Assembly: GCF_023073915.1 (NCBI RefSeq)
Contig: NZ_JADPKK010000022.1
Coordinates: forward strand, 496,001-560,000
Source: Bradyrhizobium sp. 149
GTDB lineage: Bacteria; Pseudomonadota; Alphaproteobacteria; Rhizobiales; Xanthobacteraceae
Direction: 5' to 3'
DNA: 64,000 bases
The notes beneath the pieces are model-generated. The model ran no database searches. It was not told the origin of the DNA and saw only the letters and a program-made list of their open reading frames with translations. Position numbers and translations under genes: made by a program. Shown piece after piece: positions 18,496 to 28,704 of the stretch (position 1 is the first letter of the stretch; every line of letters starts with the position of its first letter).

Positions 18496-19872
18496 TCAAT
18501 TCTCCGGGACCGGCGGCAGCGATATCCTGAAGCACGCGCCGCCGATCGCTCCGTCCGCGACCGAGATGTGGCCGCCATGCAGGAGCACGATCTCGCGCAC
18601 CATGTTGAGGCCGAGGCCGGCACCGCGATCGAGCGGCGTCAGCCGGTAGAACGGCTCGAAGATCGCTTCGCGCTGATCGGACGGAATGCCGGCGCCTTCG
18701 TCTGTGACCTCGATGCTCGCGGGCCTGCTGACTCGAATGCCGATGGTGCCGCGGCGAGGGCCGTGCTGGATCGCATTCTGCACGAGATTGGTCAGCGCGC
18801 GCTCCAGCGCCGCCGCATCGCCGACCGTTTCGATCGGCGTGGCGGGAGCGTCGAGCGCCAGCTCGTAGCCGGCGGCTATCGCCAGCGGCGCGAGATCCGC
18901 CGCCGCGCTTTGCGCGATTGCGACGAGGTCGACGCGCGTGAAGGGATGACCGCAGCGGTCGAGCCGCTGAATGTCCAGCAGTTGCTCGGCAAGGGTTGCC
19001 AGCCGCGCGGCGTCCTCCAGCAGCCGGGTCTTGTCGGGCCCTGGTGGAAGCGACTCCAGCCGCGTGTTCAGGATCGCGATCGGCGTGCGCAACTCGTGTG
19101 CTGCATCGGCGACGAAGCGCTTGTGGCGGGCATAGCCCTGGTCGAGTCGCGCCAGCGCGTCGTTGATCGCGGCCACGAGCGGCACGACCTCCAACGGAAT
19201 CCGGTCCAGCGACAGCCGTGCGCCGCGTTGGTGGATGTCGATACGGCGCGCCTGGTCCGCCGTCGTATCGATCCCCCTAAAGGCGCGCCGCACGATCATC
19301 GGCGTTGCGATGAAGGTCGCCGTTCCCATGAGAAGCAGGCCGGGCAGGGCGATGCCGAGCAACGCAAGCGATGTCATGACCAACGCCTTGGCGCCAGTGA
19401 ATCTGCCTTGCGTCGCCGTGATGATTTGCACATTGCCGGCGTCGGTGTCGACCCGCTTCAGCCGCGCCGGAGGTTTGCGCGGATCGTCCTCGAACAGCTG
19501 CCAGCCGAGCCGGGCCTGGCTGATCTGGTCGAGGCCGTTGCCAATCGCGGCGAATTCGGCCGGCACGGCGCCCTCGCTGAGCGAATGCCCCTGCCTGTCG
19601 CGGACCAGGAACCAGAGGTCGGGGGTCTCGCTGCGCAATTGTTTCAGCTCGGTCGTCGATCGCAGGATCAGGTCGCCGCGCGCGTCGCGTGCGAGCGCGC
19701 GCTGGACGATTTCGATCACGCGATCTTCGTCGCGCCCGGCGAACACGAACCCCGACACACTCAATGCCCCGACGACGACGGCAACGAGCGCCGTGAGCAG
19801 CACCGCCTGGAGCGACAGCAGGCGCCAGCTCAGCCGCGAGCGCAGGCTATAGGGATCGTCGTGCTTGCTCAT
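18496..19872 (-). CDS. Membrane sensor histidine kinase
   Basis: Classical two-component sensor of 458 residues: TM1 (about 19-45), a periplasmic loop of about 115 residues, TM2 (about 163-190), a short linker, the dimerisation H-box with phosphorylated His259 (FVADAAHELRTPI), and an ATPase domain with N-box LTNLVQNAIQHG, G1 DEGAGIP and G2 GAGLGL. The signal sensed is unknown. Its ATG overlaps the stop codon of the response regulator by four bases (ATGA), so the pair is translationally coupled. The architecture resembles TctE/QseC-like kinases, but I would not name it after one. Confidence 0.94.
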   Translation of the reverse strand: MSKHDDPYSLRSRLSWRLLSLQAVLLTALVAVVVGALSVSGFVFAGRDEDRVIEIVQRALARDARGDLILRSTTELKQLRSETPDLWFLVRDRQGHSLSEGAVPAEFAAIGNGLDQISQARLGWQLFEDDPRKPPARLKRVDTDAGNVQIITATQGRFTGAKALVMTSLALLGIALPGLLLMGTATFIATPMIVRRAFRGIDTTADQARRIDIHQRGARLSLDRIPLEVVPLVAAINDALARLDQGYARHKRFVADAAHELRTPIAILNTRLESLPPGPDKTRLLEDAARLATLAEQLLDIQRLDRCGHPFTRVDLVAIAQSAAADLAPLAIAAGYELALDAPATPIETVGDAAALERALTNLVQNAIQHGPRRGTIGIRVSRPASIEVTDEGAGIPSDQREAIFEPFYRLTPLDRGAGLGLNMVREIVLLHGGHISVADGAIGGACFRISLPPVPEN

Positions 19873-20543
19873 GGCAGCTTCTTCAGCAGATAGCCGACGC
19901 CGCGGATGCCGTGGATCTCCACGCGCGCATCGGCTTCCGAGAGCTTGCGGCGCAGCCGCGACACATGCGTATCGAGCGCATTCGACTGAATCTCGTCGTC
20001 GAAACTGTAGACGGCTTCTTCCAGGGCCGAGCGCAGTACGGTCCGGCCCATGCGACGGACCAGGGCTTCCAGCACCAGGAGCTCGCGCCGCGGCAGCTCG
20101 AGCGGTGCCCCGTCGATGCTTGCCTCGCGATGGCCGAAATCGAAGGCGAGGCGGCCGGCGCGCATGATGTCGGGCTGCAGCCCGGCGGGTCGGCGCAGCA
20201 CGGCGCGCAGCCGCGCCAGCAATTCCTCCACCGCGAACGGTTTTGCCAGATAATCATCCGCCCCGCAGTCCAGTCCGGCGACCCGGTCGGCGAGTTCGCC
20301 GCGCGCCGTCAACACGATGATCGGCACGCCGCCGGCGCGCGCCCTGAGTTTCGGGATCAGGGTGAGACCGTCGCCATCGGGAAGCTGGCGATCGAGCAGG
20401 ACGGCGGCGTGGACGTCGGCGGAAATCGCCTCTTCCGCCTCGGCGAGCGTGGGAGCGTGGTCCACCACCATGTCGTAGCGCTTCAGCGCCGACGCCAGCG
20501 CGTCGGCCATTTCGGCCTCGTCCTCGACGAGCAAAATTCGCAT
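19869..20543 (-). CDS. OmpR-family response regulator
   Basis: DNA-binding partner of the adjacent kinase, 224 residues. The receiver domain (about 1-112) has acidic pocket residues in VEDEAE, the phospho-acceptor Asp51 (LLDRQLPDGDG) and the Lys of YLAKPF. The C-terminal winged helix (about 125-222) has the effector pattern ending DTHVSRLRRKL and GVGYLL. The ATG at 20543 has GAGG eight bases upstream; the GTG at 20552 does not. It is the first gene of the pair. Target genes are unknown; no palindromic or repeated operator stood out in the 195-bp upstream spacer. Confidence 0.95.
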   Translation of the reverse strand: MRILLVEDEAEMADALASALKRYDMVVDHAPTLAEAEEAISADVHAAVLLDRQLPDGDGLTLIPKLRARAGGVPIIVLTARGELADRVAGLDCGADDYLAKPFAVEELLARLRAVLRRPAGLQPDIMRAGRLAFDFGHREASIDGAPLELPRRELLVLEALVRRMGRTVLRSALEEAVYSFDDEIQSNALDTHVSRLRRKLSEADARVEIHGIRGVGYLLKKLP

Positions 20544-20738
20544 GGTCCGCACCTCAACCTCGATCGCGCCAATCTAGCGGCCGTATCATTACGGCAGCAT
20601 TGCGGGAACCGGCTCTCGAGGGAGCGGCTTCGGGCGGACCGAGCCATGCGCAGAACGCCACAGGGGGCGGCCCAGCGGGCCTCAAGACACCGTCAGGGCG
20701 GGCCGTTATAACCGCCGGACGTAATCAGGGAGGAAAGA

Positions 20739-21065
20739 ATGATCTATGAAATGCGCATCTATCGTTGCGTGCCCGGCCGCCTGCCGGCGCTGCTCAAGCG
20801 GTTCGAGACCGTCACGCTGAAGCTGTGGGAAAAGCACGGCATCAAGCAGGCCGGGTTCTTCACGACGCTGATCGGTGAATCCAACCAGGAGCTGACCTAT
20901 TTCCTGGCCTGGGACTCGCTCGCCGAGCGCGAGAAGAAGTGGGTCGGCTTCATGACCGATCCGGACTGGATGAAAGCGCGCGCCGAGAGCGAGGCGGACG
21001 GCCAGATCGTCGGCAACATCGTCAGCCAGATCCTGGCGCCGACCGCCTTCTCGGCCGTGAAGTAG
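20739..21065 (+). CDS. NIPSNAP-family protein
   Basis: A 108-residue dimeric alpha-beta barrel protein. The N-terminus MIYEMRIYRCVPGRLPAL and the segment LTYFLAWDSLAEREKKW are typical of NIPSNAP domains, also found in eukaryotic mitochondrial proteins. No enzymatic function is established for the bacterial members. The stop is followed by a 114-bp gap to kdsA; a shared transcript is possible but not certain. AGGGAGGAAAG lies just upstream of the ATG, a very strong ribosome-binding site. Confidence 0.88.
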   Translation: MIYEMRIYRCVPGRLPALLKRFETVTLKLWEKHGIKQAGFFTTLIGESNQELTYFLAWDSLAEREKKWVGFMTDPDWMKARAESEADGQIVGNIVSQILAPTAFSAVK

Positions 21066-21179
21066 AGGCTGACGTCGCGCGGAGCCTGGGCGCAACCCTG
21101 ATATTCTGGGAGCCCAGGCCGAATGGGGTTGATCCGCCCTTTATCGCGGCTATGGTCGCGCCGAAACGAGGGATTTGCC

Positions 21180-22043
21180 TTGAGCTCTTCGACGTCAGCG
21201 GCGCCGGTCGTCGCCATTGGCACGGTCAAATTCGGCAATGAACTGCCGATCTCGATCATTGCCGGGCCGTGTCAGCTCGAAAGCCGCCAGCATGCGCTGG
21301 AGGTGGCGTCCGCGCTGAAGGAGATCGCCGCGCGGCTGCAGATCGGCCTCGTCTACAAGACCTCGTTCGACAAGGCCAATCGCACCAGCGCGTCGGCTGC
21401 GCGCGGGCTGGGGCTTGCCCAGTCGCTGCCGATCTTCGCTGAAATCCAATCGTCGCTCGGCGTGCCGGTCCTGACCGACGTGCATGACGCAGCGCAGTGC
21501 GCCGAGGTGGCGCAGGCGGTGGACGTGTTGCAGATCCCGGCGTTCCTGTGTCGGCAGACCGATCTGCTGCTGGCGGCCGCCGCGACCGGCAAGGTCGTCA
21601 ACGTCAAGAAGGGCCAATTTCTCGCGCCCTGGGACATGGCCAATGTCGTGTCCAAGATCACCAGCGCGAACAATCCGAACGTGCTCGTCACCGAGCGCGG
21701 TGCGTCCTTCGGCTACAACACGCTGGTCTCTGACATGCGCGCCTTGCCGATCCTCGCGCGCACCACCGGCGCGCCCGTGATCTTCGACGCGACTCATTCG
21801 GTGCAGCAGCCGGGCGGGAAGGGGACGTCTTCCGGAGGCGAGCGCGAATTCGTGCCGGTGCTCGCACGCGCAGCCGTCGCGGTCGGTGTTGCCGGCGTCT
21901 TCATCGAGACCCATCCCGACCCTGATAGCGCGCCGTCCGACGGACCCAACATGGTGCCGCTGCGCGAGTTCGAAGGGCTGATCCGAAAGCTGATGGCGTT
22001 CGACGCGCTCGCCAAGGAATCCGTCAGAACCGGCCCGCGCTGA
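21180..22043 (+). CDS. kdsA: 2-dehydro-3-deoxyphosphooctonate aldolase (KDO-8-P synthase)
   Basis: Condenses phosphoenolpyruvate and arabinose 5-phosphate to KDO-8-phosphate for the lipopolysaccharide inner core. From the TTG at 21180 it has 287 residues, normal for the family. Motifs: [10 protein letters not shown] near residue 28, [11 protein letters not shown] (about 60-70), [13 protein letters not shown] (about 142-154) and [17 protein letters not shown] near 240-256. I prefer the TTG because GAGGG lies about seven bases upstream and the product then begins right before the conserved [13 protein letters not shown]; an in-frame ATG at 21123 would add 19 unconserved residues. The stop overlaps the MFS start by one base (TGATG). 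Confidence 0.95.
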   Translation: MSSSTSAAPVVAIGTVKFGNELPISIIAGPCQLESRQHALEVASALKEIAARLQIGLVYKTSFDKANRTSASAARGLGLAQSLPIFAEIQSSLGVPVLTDVHDAAQCAEVAQAVDVLQIPAFLCRQTDLLLAAAATGKVVNVKKGQFLAPWDMANVVSKITSANNPNVLVTERGASFGYNTLVSDMRALPILARTTGAPVIFDATHSVQQPGGKGTSSGGEREFVPVLARAAVAVGVAGVFIETHPDPDSAPSDGPNMVPLREFEGLIRKLMAFDALAKESVRTGPR

Positions 22044-23251
22044 TGCAGCAGGGCGAGGCGCGGCCGCACGATCACGGCCTGCCGGCCGCGCTCTACGTCA
22101 TCTGCGGTGCAAGCTTCGCCGCAGCGCTCTCCGCGCGCGCGCTCGATCCGGTGCTGCCGCACGTCGCCGAGGATTTTGGCGTCAGCATCGCGACCGCTGC
22201 CGGCTTCGCCGCGGTGTTCGCCTTCACCTTCTCGATCATCCAGCCGATTGTCGGCGCCGCGGCCGATCTGTTCGGCAAGACGCGGCTGATGATCGGCTGC
22301 CTCGCCCTGCTCGGCCTCGCCAACATCCTGGGTGCGTTCTCAACCTCGTTCTCGGTTCTGTTCGCGACCCGCATCCTCGCCGGCATCGGCTCCGGCGGCG
22401 TATTTCCGGTGGCGCTCAGCCTGACCAGCGATCTCGTCCGTCCGGAGAAACGCCAGGTCGCGATCAGCCGCACGCTCGCCGGCGCGATGACCGGCAATCT
22501 CCTTGGCGCCTCCGCCTCGGGCCTGATCGGCGATTTCCTCGGCTGGCGCGGCGTGCTGGCGGTGCTCGGCGTGCTCGTGATCGTTGCGTCGGTCGCGGTC
22601 GCTGCCGGTTTTCGTGGCGCCAGGGTCAAGCATCCGCCGAAGACGAGCCTGTCGGCGCTGAAGGCCGGCTATCGTACCATCTTCACCAACCCGAACGCCT
22701 ATGTCTGTTATTCGGCGGTGTTCATCGAAGGCTGCTGCGTGCTCGGCCTGTTTCCCTACATAGCCTCGTTCCTGTTCGAGATCGGGCAGACCTCGCTCTC
22801 GATCGCCGGTCTCGTCATCGCGGGCTTTGCGGTCGGCGGCCTGTTCTACACGCTGACGGTGTCGCGCCTGCTGCCGTGGCTGGGCATGAAGGGAATGATG
22901 ATGGCGGGCATGACGCTGGTGGCCTCGCAGCTCGTTGTCGTCGCCTTCGGCCCACGCTGGGAAGTCCAGGCGCTGAATCTCATCGTCATGGGCTGGGGCT
23001 TCTACATCGCCCATGGCTGCCTCCAGATGTTTGCCAGCGAGCTGTCGGTCGAGGCGCGTGCGACCGCGCTGTCGCTGCATTCGTTCTTCTTTTTCATGGG
23101 GCAAACCGTGGGGCCGCTGGCGTATGGCGTTGGCATCCAACATGGCGGCAAGATGCCGACCCTGTTCGCGAGCGCCGCGATCATGGTGGTGCTGGGCTTC
23201 GTCTGCGCCCGGCTGCTCAAACAGCGTGCACCGTCCGACGCGCGGGTCTGA
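22043..23251 (+). CDS. Major facilitator superfamily transporter
   Basis: Inner-membrane secondary carrier of 402 residues with about 12 hydrophobic segments in two halves and a central cytoplasmic loop near residues 190-215. The loop after TM2 has AADLFGKTRLMIG, a relaxed MFS signature. Such proteins are often drug or sugar exporters; the substrate is not predictable here. Its ATG shares a base with the kdsA stop, implying coupled translation, yet no LPS-related role is known to me for this family. The stop at 23251 is followed by the glutaminase remnant. Confidence 0.9.
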   Translation: MQQGEARPHDHGLPAALYVICGASFAAALSARALDPVLPHVAEDFGVSIATAAGFAAVFAFTFSIIQPIVGAAADLFGKTRLMIGCLALLGLANILGAFSTSFSVLFATRILAGIGSGGVFPVALSLTSDLVRPEKRQVAISRTLAGAMTGNLLGASASGLIGDFLGWRGVLAVLGVLVIVASVAVAAGFRGARVKHPPKTSLSALKAGYRTIFTNPNAYVCYSAVFIEGCCVLGLFPYIASFLFEIGQTSLSIAGLVIAGFAVGGLFYTLTVSRLLPWLGMKGMMMAGMTLVASQLVVVAFGPRWEVQALNLIVMGWGFYIAHGCLQMFASELSVEARATALSLHSFFFFMGQTVGPLAYGVGIQHGGKMPTLFASAAIMVVLGFVCARLLKQRAPSDARV

Positions 23252-23394
23252 TGGACGTATCAAGCTACCGCTCTCAGGTTGAGCAGGATCACCGCCGGGG
23301 CGCAAGCGAGCGTGTCGCGTCTGGTCACCGCGCCACAGCCGGCCGTCGTATGCATGGCACGGGGATTCCTTCCATTTGGAGGAAATCAAGGTGT

Positions 23395-23846
23395 GACACC
23401 GTGGATGCTCAGCCCATCCGTTGGCCCAGCGCGGCAAGCGCGACCCGATCGACAGGATACCCGACCAAGCCGCCACTGCGGCGTTTTCTGACCGATTGCT
23501 ACGAGGAGTTCAGGGCCGACAATTCGGGCGAGCTCGCCGAGTACATTCCCGAGCTGAAGCGTGCGACGATTTCGGCATTGCGCTCGTCACCATCGACGGG
23601 CACGTCTACGAGGTCCGTGACAGCGCGGTTCGACCTGCACATGCTCAACCGCAAAGCCGACGTTCGCAGCAGCGTCATGGCCGACCAGGCTTCGAGGAGA
23701 CGTGCGCGATATGGGCCGCTAGTTTTGCCGACTACCGCCGGCTGCATCCCGAGACCGCGCTGAAGATCATGCGCAACGTCGCCGCGATCCTGGCGCGGCG
23801 GCTGATGCTCGCAAATGCGAAGGTCGACCTGCTCAGCGTGTATTAG
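23395..23846 (+). pseudogene. glsA: Decayed glutaminase gene (long GlsA with C-terminal cyclic-nucleotide-binding domain)
   Basis: Two fragments of one family remain. At about 23455-23565 one frame reads YPTKPPLRRFLTDCYEEF and continues to AEYIPELKRA, the N-terminus of glutaminase A. One base of frame is lost near 23565 and the neighbouring frame continues DDFGIALVTIDGHVYEVRDS, where glutaminases have YEVGDS. The catalytic core, including the Ser-x-x-Lys motif, is missing; about 100 bp later (about 23724-23843) the frame reads RRLHPETALKIMRN and ends KVDLLSVY, which looks like the end of a C-terminal cyclic-nucleotide-binding domain. I read this as a large internal deletion plus a frameshift. 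The assignment relies on remembered family sequence. Confidence 0.72.
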
Positions 23847-23940
23847 CGGCACTGGCCGGCTTTGCGCTTGCCAAGCTCCCGCAATGTGAAAGGATGAATT
23901 CGGAGCGGTCAGCTCCCAACACAATTTCAGGGAGAGTCGC

Positions 23941-24396
23941 GTGAGTGAACCGCTTCATCCCGCTGCGCCCCATCATCTGCCTTCCTTCATTACGGCGCCT
24001 GGCGACACCGATATGCTGATGGTCGTCGTCGGCATCGTTCTCGTGGTGGCCGTTCTCGCGGTCGGGAATTTCTATTTGCACCTGCACACAATGCCGGAGC
24101 GGATGGCTCACAAGTCGCAGAAATTCCAGTTTGAAATCGTGGCCGTGCTGGGGCTGCTGGCGCTGTTCACGCACAACCACCTGTTCTGGGTGATCGGCCT
24201 GTTTCTCGCCATGATCGATCTGCCGGACTTCGGCACGCCGCTACGCAAGATTGCCGGATCGGTTGAGAAGATGGCCGGCGTCGCGCCTGAGGAAGGTTTC
24301 GCAGAATCGCCGCACGAAGCCGCTGCCGCGCCCCTTGCTGCAGCCGGCGATGCCAAGGCCGGGAGCGTTAAGAGCGAGGCGGCCAGCCATGCTTGA
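23941..24396 (+). CDS. Small inner-membrane protein upstream of an HlyD-family gene
   Basis: A 151-residue protein with a hydrophobic helix at about 28-48 (MLMVVVGIVLVVAVLAVGNF), a second hydrophobic stretch at about 72-97 and an Ala/Glu-rich soluble tail. I do not recognise a named family. It starts with GTG, well supported by AGGGAGAG upstream. Its last eight bases overlap the start of the HlyD-like gene, so the two are translated together and probably form one membrane assembly. Confidence 0.75.
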   Translation: MSEPLHPAAPHHLPSFITAPGDTDMLMVVVGIVLVVAVLAVGNFYLHLHTMPERMAHKSQKFQFEIVAVLGLLALFTHNHLFWVIGLFLAMIDLPDFGTPLRKIAGSVEKMAGVAPEEGFAESPHEAAAAPLAAAGDAKAGSVKSEAASHA

Positions 24397-25621
24397 GCTG
24401 TTTCTCTGCTCCCTCCTCACGATATTCCCGGACTATCTCTATCGCCGCTATCGGCAGGGAAAGCGCATCGGGCACGAAATCACGCTGTATTCGGTCTGGT
24501 TCGAGCTGCGATTTGGCATCATCGCCTGCCTGATGCTGACGGTCTCGCTCATCACGATGATCTTCTATTATCATCCGTCGACGTCGTCAGCGACGTTGTT
24601 CTATCGAACTGTCCCGATTGTGTCCGAAGTCACCGGCCGGGTCGCCGAGGTTCATGTCGACGTCAGCGCGTCAGTCAAACGAGGCGATGTGCTTTTCAGG
24701 CTCGACAGCGCCAAGCAGGAGGCGTCGCTCCTCACAGCCAAGCGCAAGATTGCCGAGGTCGATGCCGCCATGCTCACGGCGCAAGCCGATATCATGAAGG
24801 CGGAAGGGCAGCTTCAGGAGGCAAAGGGCTCGCTGCAGCAGGCTCAGGACGAACTCGATACCAAGCGCGAATTGCAAAAGCGCAATCCCGGTATCGTTCC
24901 GCAACGCGATATCGAGAAGCTCGAAGTGACCGCCGCGGGGCGACAGGGCACTCTCGATGCAGCGACCGCTTCCAGGCAATCCGCGACGACGCGGCTGAGC
25001 GCTCTGCTACCGGCGGAAAAGGCAAGCGCCGAGGCGGCATTGGCCGAAGCGCAGGTCGATCTGGACAAGACCTTCATTCGCGCCGGCGTCGACGGGCGTG
25101 TCGAGCAGTTCGGGCTGAGGCCGGGCGATATCGTCAATCCGATGATACGATCGGCCGGTGTTCTGATTCCCGAGGGGGCTGGACGGCGCGCCCTGTTGGC
25201 GGGATTTGGGCAAATCGAGGCACAGGTCATGAAGGTCGGTATGGTGGCCGAAGCAACATGTATCTCAAAGCCGTGGACGATCATCCCAATGGTTGTAACG
25301 AATGTGCAGGATTACATCGCGGCGGGCCAGTTCAGGGGCGGCGAACAACTGATCGAGGCGCAGCAGGTCGCGCGTCCGGGCACCATCCTCGTTTTCATGG
25401 AGCCGATTTACAGCGGCGGGCTGGAGGGCGTGACGCCCGGTAGCAGTTGTGTCGCCAACGCCTACACCAGCAACCACGAGCTGATCTCGTCAGGGAAGCT
25501 CGGTTCGTTCAAGAGCTTTGGTTTGCATGTCGTCGATGCGACCGGGCTTGTGCACGCAATGCTGTTGCGGATTCAGGTCCTGCTCTTGCCGATCCAGACG
25601 CTGGTGCTGAGCGGGCATTGA
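24389..25621 (+). CDS. HlyD-family membrane fusion protein
   Basis: A 410-residue periplasmic adaptor. The N-terminal region has a short hydrophobic stretch, a cytoplasmic loop and a TM helix at about 43-65. It is followed by a biotinyl-lipoyl-like half-domain (TGRVAEVHVDVSASVKRGDVLF, near 85-105), a long alpha-helical hairpin (about 110-225, Lys/Glu/Ala-rich coiled coil), the second lipoyl half and a beta-barrel domain with GVDGRVEQFGLRPGD. Such proteins bridge inner-membrane exporters to the outer membrane, but no ABC, MFS or RND pump is adjacent except the MFS gene 1.1 kb upstream. The start overlaps the preceding gene by eight bases. Confidence 0.88.
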   Translation: MLELFLCSLLTIFPDYLYRRYRQGKRIGHEITLYSVWFELRFGIIACLMLTVSLITMIFYYHPSTSSATLFYRTVPIVSEVTGRVAEVHVDVSASVKRGDVLFRLDSAKQEASLLTAKRKIAEVDAAMLTAQADIMKAEGQLQEAKGSLQQAQDELDTKRELQKRNPGIVPQRDIEKLEVTAAGRQGTLDAATASRQSATTRLSALLPAEKASAEAALAEAQVDLDKTFIRAGVDGRVEQFGLRPGDIVNPMIRSAGVLIPEGAGRRALLAGFGQIEAQVMKVGMVAEATCISKPWTIIPMVVTNVQDYIAAGQFRGGEQLIEAQQVARPGTILVFMEPIYSGGLEGVTPGSSCVANAYTSNHELISSGKLGSFKSFGLHVVDATGLVHAMLLRIQVLLLPIQTLVLSGH

Positions 25622-25644
25622 TCCGCCGGCAACGGCCACAAAGA

Positions 25645-26097
25645 TTATCCCCGCCCGCGATAGGGCGCGACGCCCTGGTCGGGTACCCACAGGCCCTTCG
25701 GCGCGCGGCCGGTCTGCCAGAACACGTCGATCGGGATGCCGCCGCGCGGATACCAGTAGCCGCCGATGCGCAAGAACTTCGGCTTGATCTCGCTCGCGAT
25801 GCGCTTGCCAATCATCACGGTGCAGTCCTCGTGGAAGGCGCCGTGATTGCGGAAGCTCGCGATGTAGAGCTTGAGCGACTTCGACTCCAGCAGCCATTGG
25901 CCGGGGGCGTAGTCGATCATCAGATGTGCGAAATCCGGTTGTCCCGTGACCGGGCAGAGCGAGGTGAATTCCGGCGCGGTGAGGCGCACCAGATAGTCCG
26001 TGCCCTTTTGCGGATTGGGCACACGGTCGAGCTGAGCTTCTTCCGGCGTGTGCGGCCATTCGACCGCACGGCCGAGCTGAAGGGATTTTTTTGCCAT
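25645..26097 (-). CDS. queF: NADPH-dependent 7-cyano-7-deazaguanine reductase
   Basis: Reduces preQ0 to preQ1 in queuosine biosynthesis, for modification of tRNA anticodons. It is a 150-residue unimodular QueF. The catalytic Cys48 in [13 protein letters not shown] forms the thioimide, with Asp55 seven residues later; the NADPH motif ESKSLKLY is at residues 71-78, and the conserved FHEDC follows at about 88-92. The ATG at 26097 has AGGA ten bases upstream. No other queuosine gene is in the window. It is convergent with the HlyD-like gene, and a Bradyrhizobium-type palindrome lies just upstream. Confidence 0.97.
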   Translation of the reverse strand: MAKKSLQLGRAVEWPHTPEEAQLDRVPNPQKGTDYLVRLTAPEFTSLCPVTGQPDFAHLMIDYAPGQWLLESKSLKLYIASFRNHGAFHEDCTVMIGKRIASEIKPKFLRIGGYWYPRGGIPIDVFWQTGRAPKGLWVPDQGVAPYRGRG

Positions 26098-26116
26098 CGT
26101 CGTCACATCCTGTGGG

Positions 26117-26160
26117 GCATGATCCGGAAAAGTGGGCACCGGTTTTCCGAAAGATCATGC
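26117..26160. repeat. Short palindromic intergenic element upstream of queF
   Basis: GCATGATC pairs with GATCATGC, and the next CGGAAAA with TTTTCCG, enclosing an AGTGGGCACCGG-like centre. I recognise this as a small palindrome scattered through Rhizobiales intergenic DNA. It has no T-tract, and its role is unknown. Confidence 0.6.
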
Positions 26161-26235
26161 TCAGTCAAAAAACGGCTGGAGCGCGATAAGATCGCGTCCC
26201 AGAGGATGCCGGGATGGACGCAAACGCCGCTGCCG

Positions 26236-27213
26236 TCAACCGGCGGCGATCGTCTGGATCATGACGATCCGGTCGTTGCCGGACTCGCAGCCCCAGAGCT
26301 CGCCCAGCCTGCCGTCGAGCTGGCGCACATTGGCATTGGCCTTGTCGCTGGCGAACAGGTTGAACTTTTCGGTAGCCGGATCGAAGCGGACGATGGCGTT
26401 GGCGGAGAAATCGGTCAGCCAGACCTTGTCCTTGTCGTCGACATAGACCGCGTAGGCGCGGGGACGTTCACCCGGCAGCTTCCAGGTCTTCCAGGAGGCT
26501 TCCGCGGGATCGTGCACCGAGACGTGGCCGCTGTTCCACTCGCTGACCCAGATCCGGCTGGTCGAATCCGACCAGACGCGCCGCGAGCCCTGGCTCGGCG
26601 TCGGCGGCTCGACGACAGTGGCATTGCCCGTCGCAAGATCTATCTTCGCGATGTAGCTGCCGGCGAGCGAGGCGTACCAGACGTCGCCCTTGGGCGTTAC
26701 GGTGATGCCGTAGGGGCCGACGCCCTTGGGCGCCCCGAACACGTCCAACCGTCCCGAGTTCGGCTTGAGCCGGCCGTAATAACCGGACTGGCCGGTGAAC
26801 CAGTAGGTGCCTTCCTTGTCGAACACGCCGGTGTTGAGATTGGCGTAGGCGAACTTTTCGGGCAGGCGGAACAGCGTGACCTTGAGGTCGGAAGGGTCGA
26901 CGCGGCCGATCGCATTCTGGCCGCCCTCGGTGATCCAGGGCGCGCCGTCGGGGCCGATGGTCACGCCGTGCGGGGCCGCGCCCTGGCCGAGGCTGACCGT
27001 CTTATAGCTGCCATCCTTCGGATCGAGCCTGCCGAGCAGGCCCTTGCCCTGGGCCGTAAACCAAACCGTGCCATCAGGGGCGGGAGCGAGGTCGTGCAGA
27101 CCGATGCCGGGGCTGATGGGGAAGTATCTTGTCCGGAACGGCCCTTCCTGCGCAAAACTTGGGCGGGCCGCGAGGAGGGCGGCACTCGAGGCAAGAAACT
27201 GGCGGCGATTCAT
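26236..27213 (-). CDS. Tat-exported virginiamycin B lyase-like beta-propeller protein
   Basis: A 325-residue protein starting MNRRQFLASSAALLAARPSFA, a twin-arginine signal, so the folded product is exported. The rest is a series of about seven blades with recurring patterns such as HDLAPAPDGTVWFT, HGVTIGPDGAPWIT and GITVTPKGDVWYA, typical of Vgb/streptogramin-lyase and NHL-like propellers. The real substrate of chromosomal homologues is usually unknown, so antibiotic lyase activity should not be assumed. It is transcribed alone, divergent from eno. Confidence 0.86.
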   Translation of the reverse strand: MNRRQFLASSAALLAARPSFAQEGPFRTRYFPISPGIGLHDLAPAPDGTVWFTAQGKGLLGRLDPKDGSYKTVSLGQGAAPHGVTIGPDGAPWITEGGQNAIGRVDPSDLKVTLFRLPEKFAYANLNTGVFDKEGTYWFTGQSGYYGRLKPNSGRLDVFGAPKGVGPYGITVTPKGDVWYASLAGSYIAKIDLATGNATVVEPPTPSQGSRRVWSDSTSRIWVSEWNSGHVSVHDPAEASWKTWKLPGERPRAYAVYVDDKDKVWLTDFSANAIVRFDPATEKFNLFASDKANANVRQLDGRLGELWGCESGNDRIVMIQTIAAG

Positions 27214-27369
27214 GGCGTTACCCCGACTGTTTCAGATTGAGGTTTTGCGCGCGGACCAGATGCCGTCAAGCTTAGTCCTGGACACTTCACGCGTCAGTCG
27301 AAGCACGCCGTCCAAGCGTTCACATTTGCTTGCGCTCCGTGTAAGACCCGCGGCACCGATCAGCCCTAA

Positions 27370-28671
<1,302 letters not shown>

Positions 28672-28704
28672 GCCAGCGTCTCGACAAAACAGGGGAGGAT
28701 CGAC

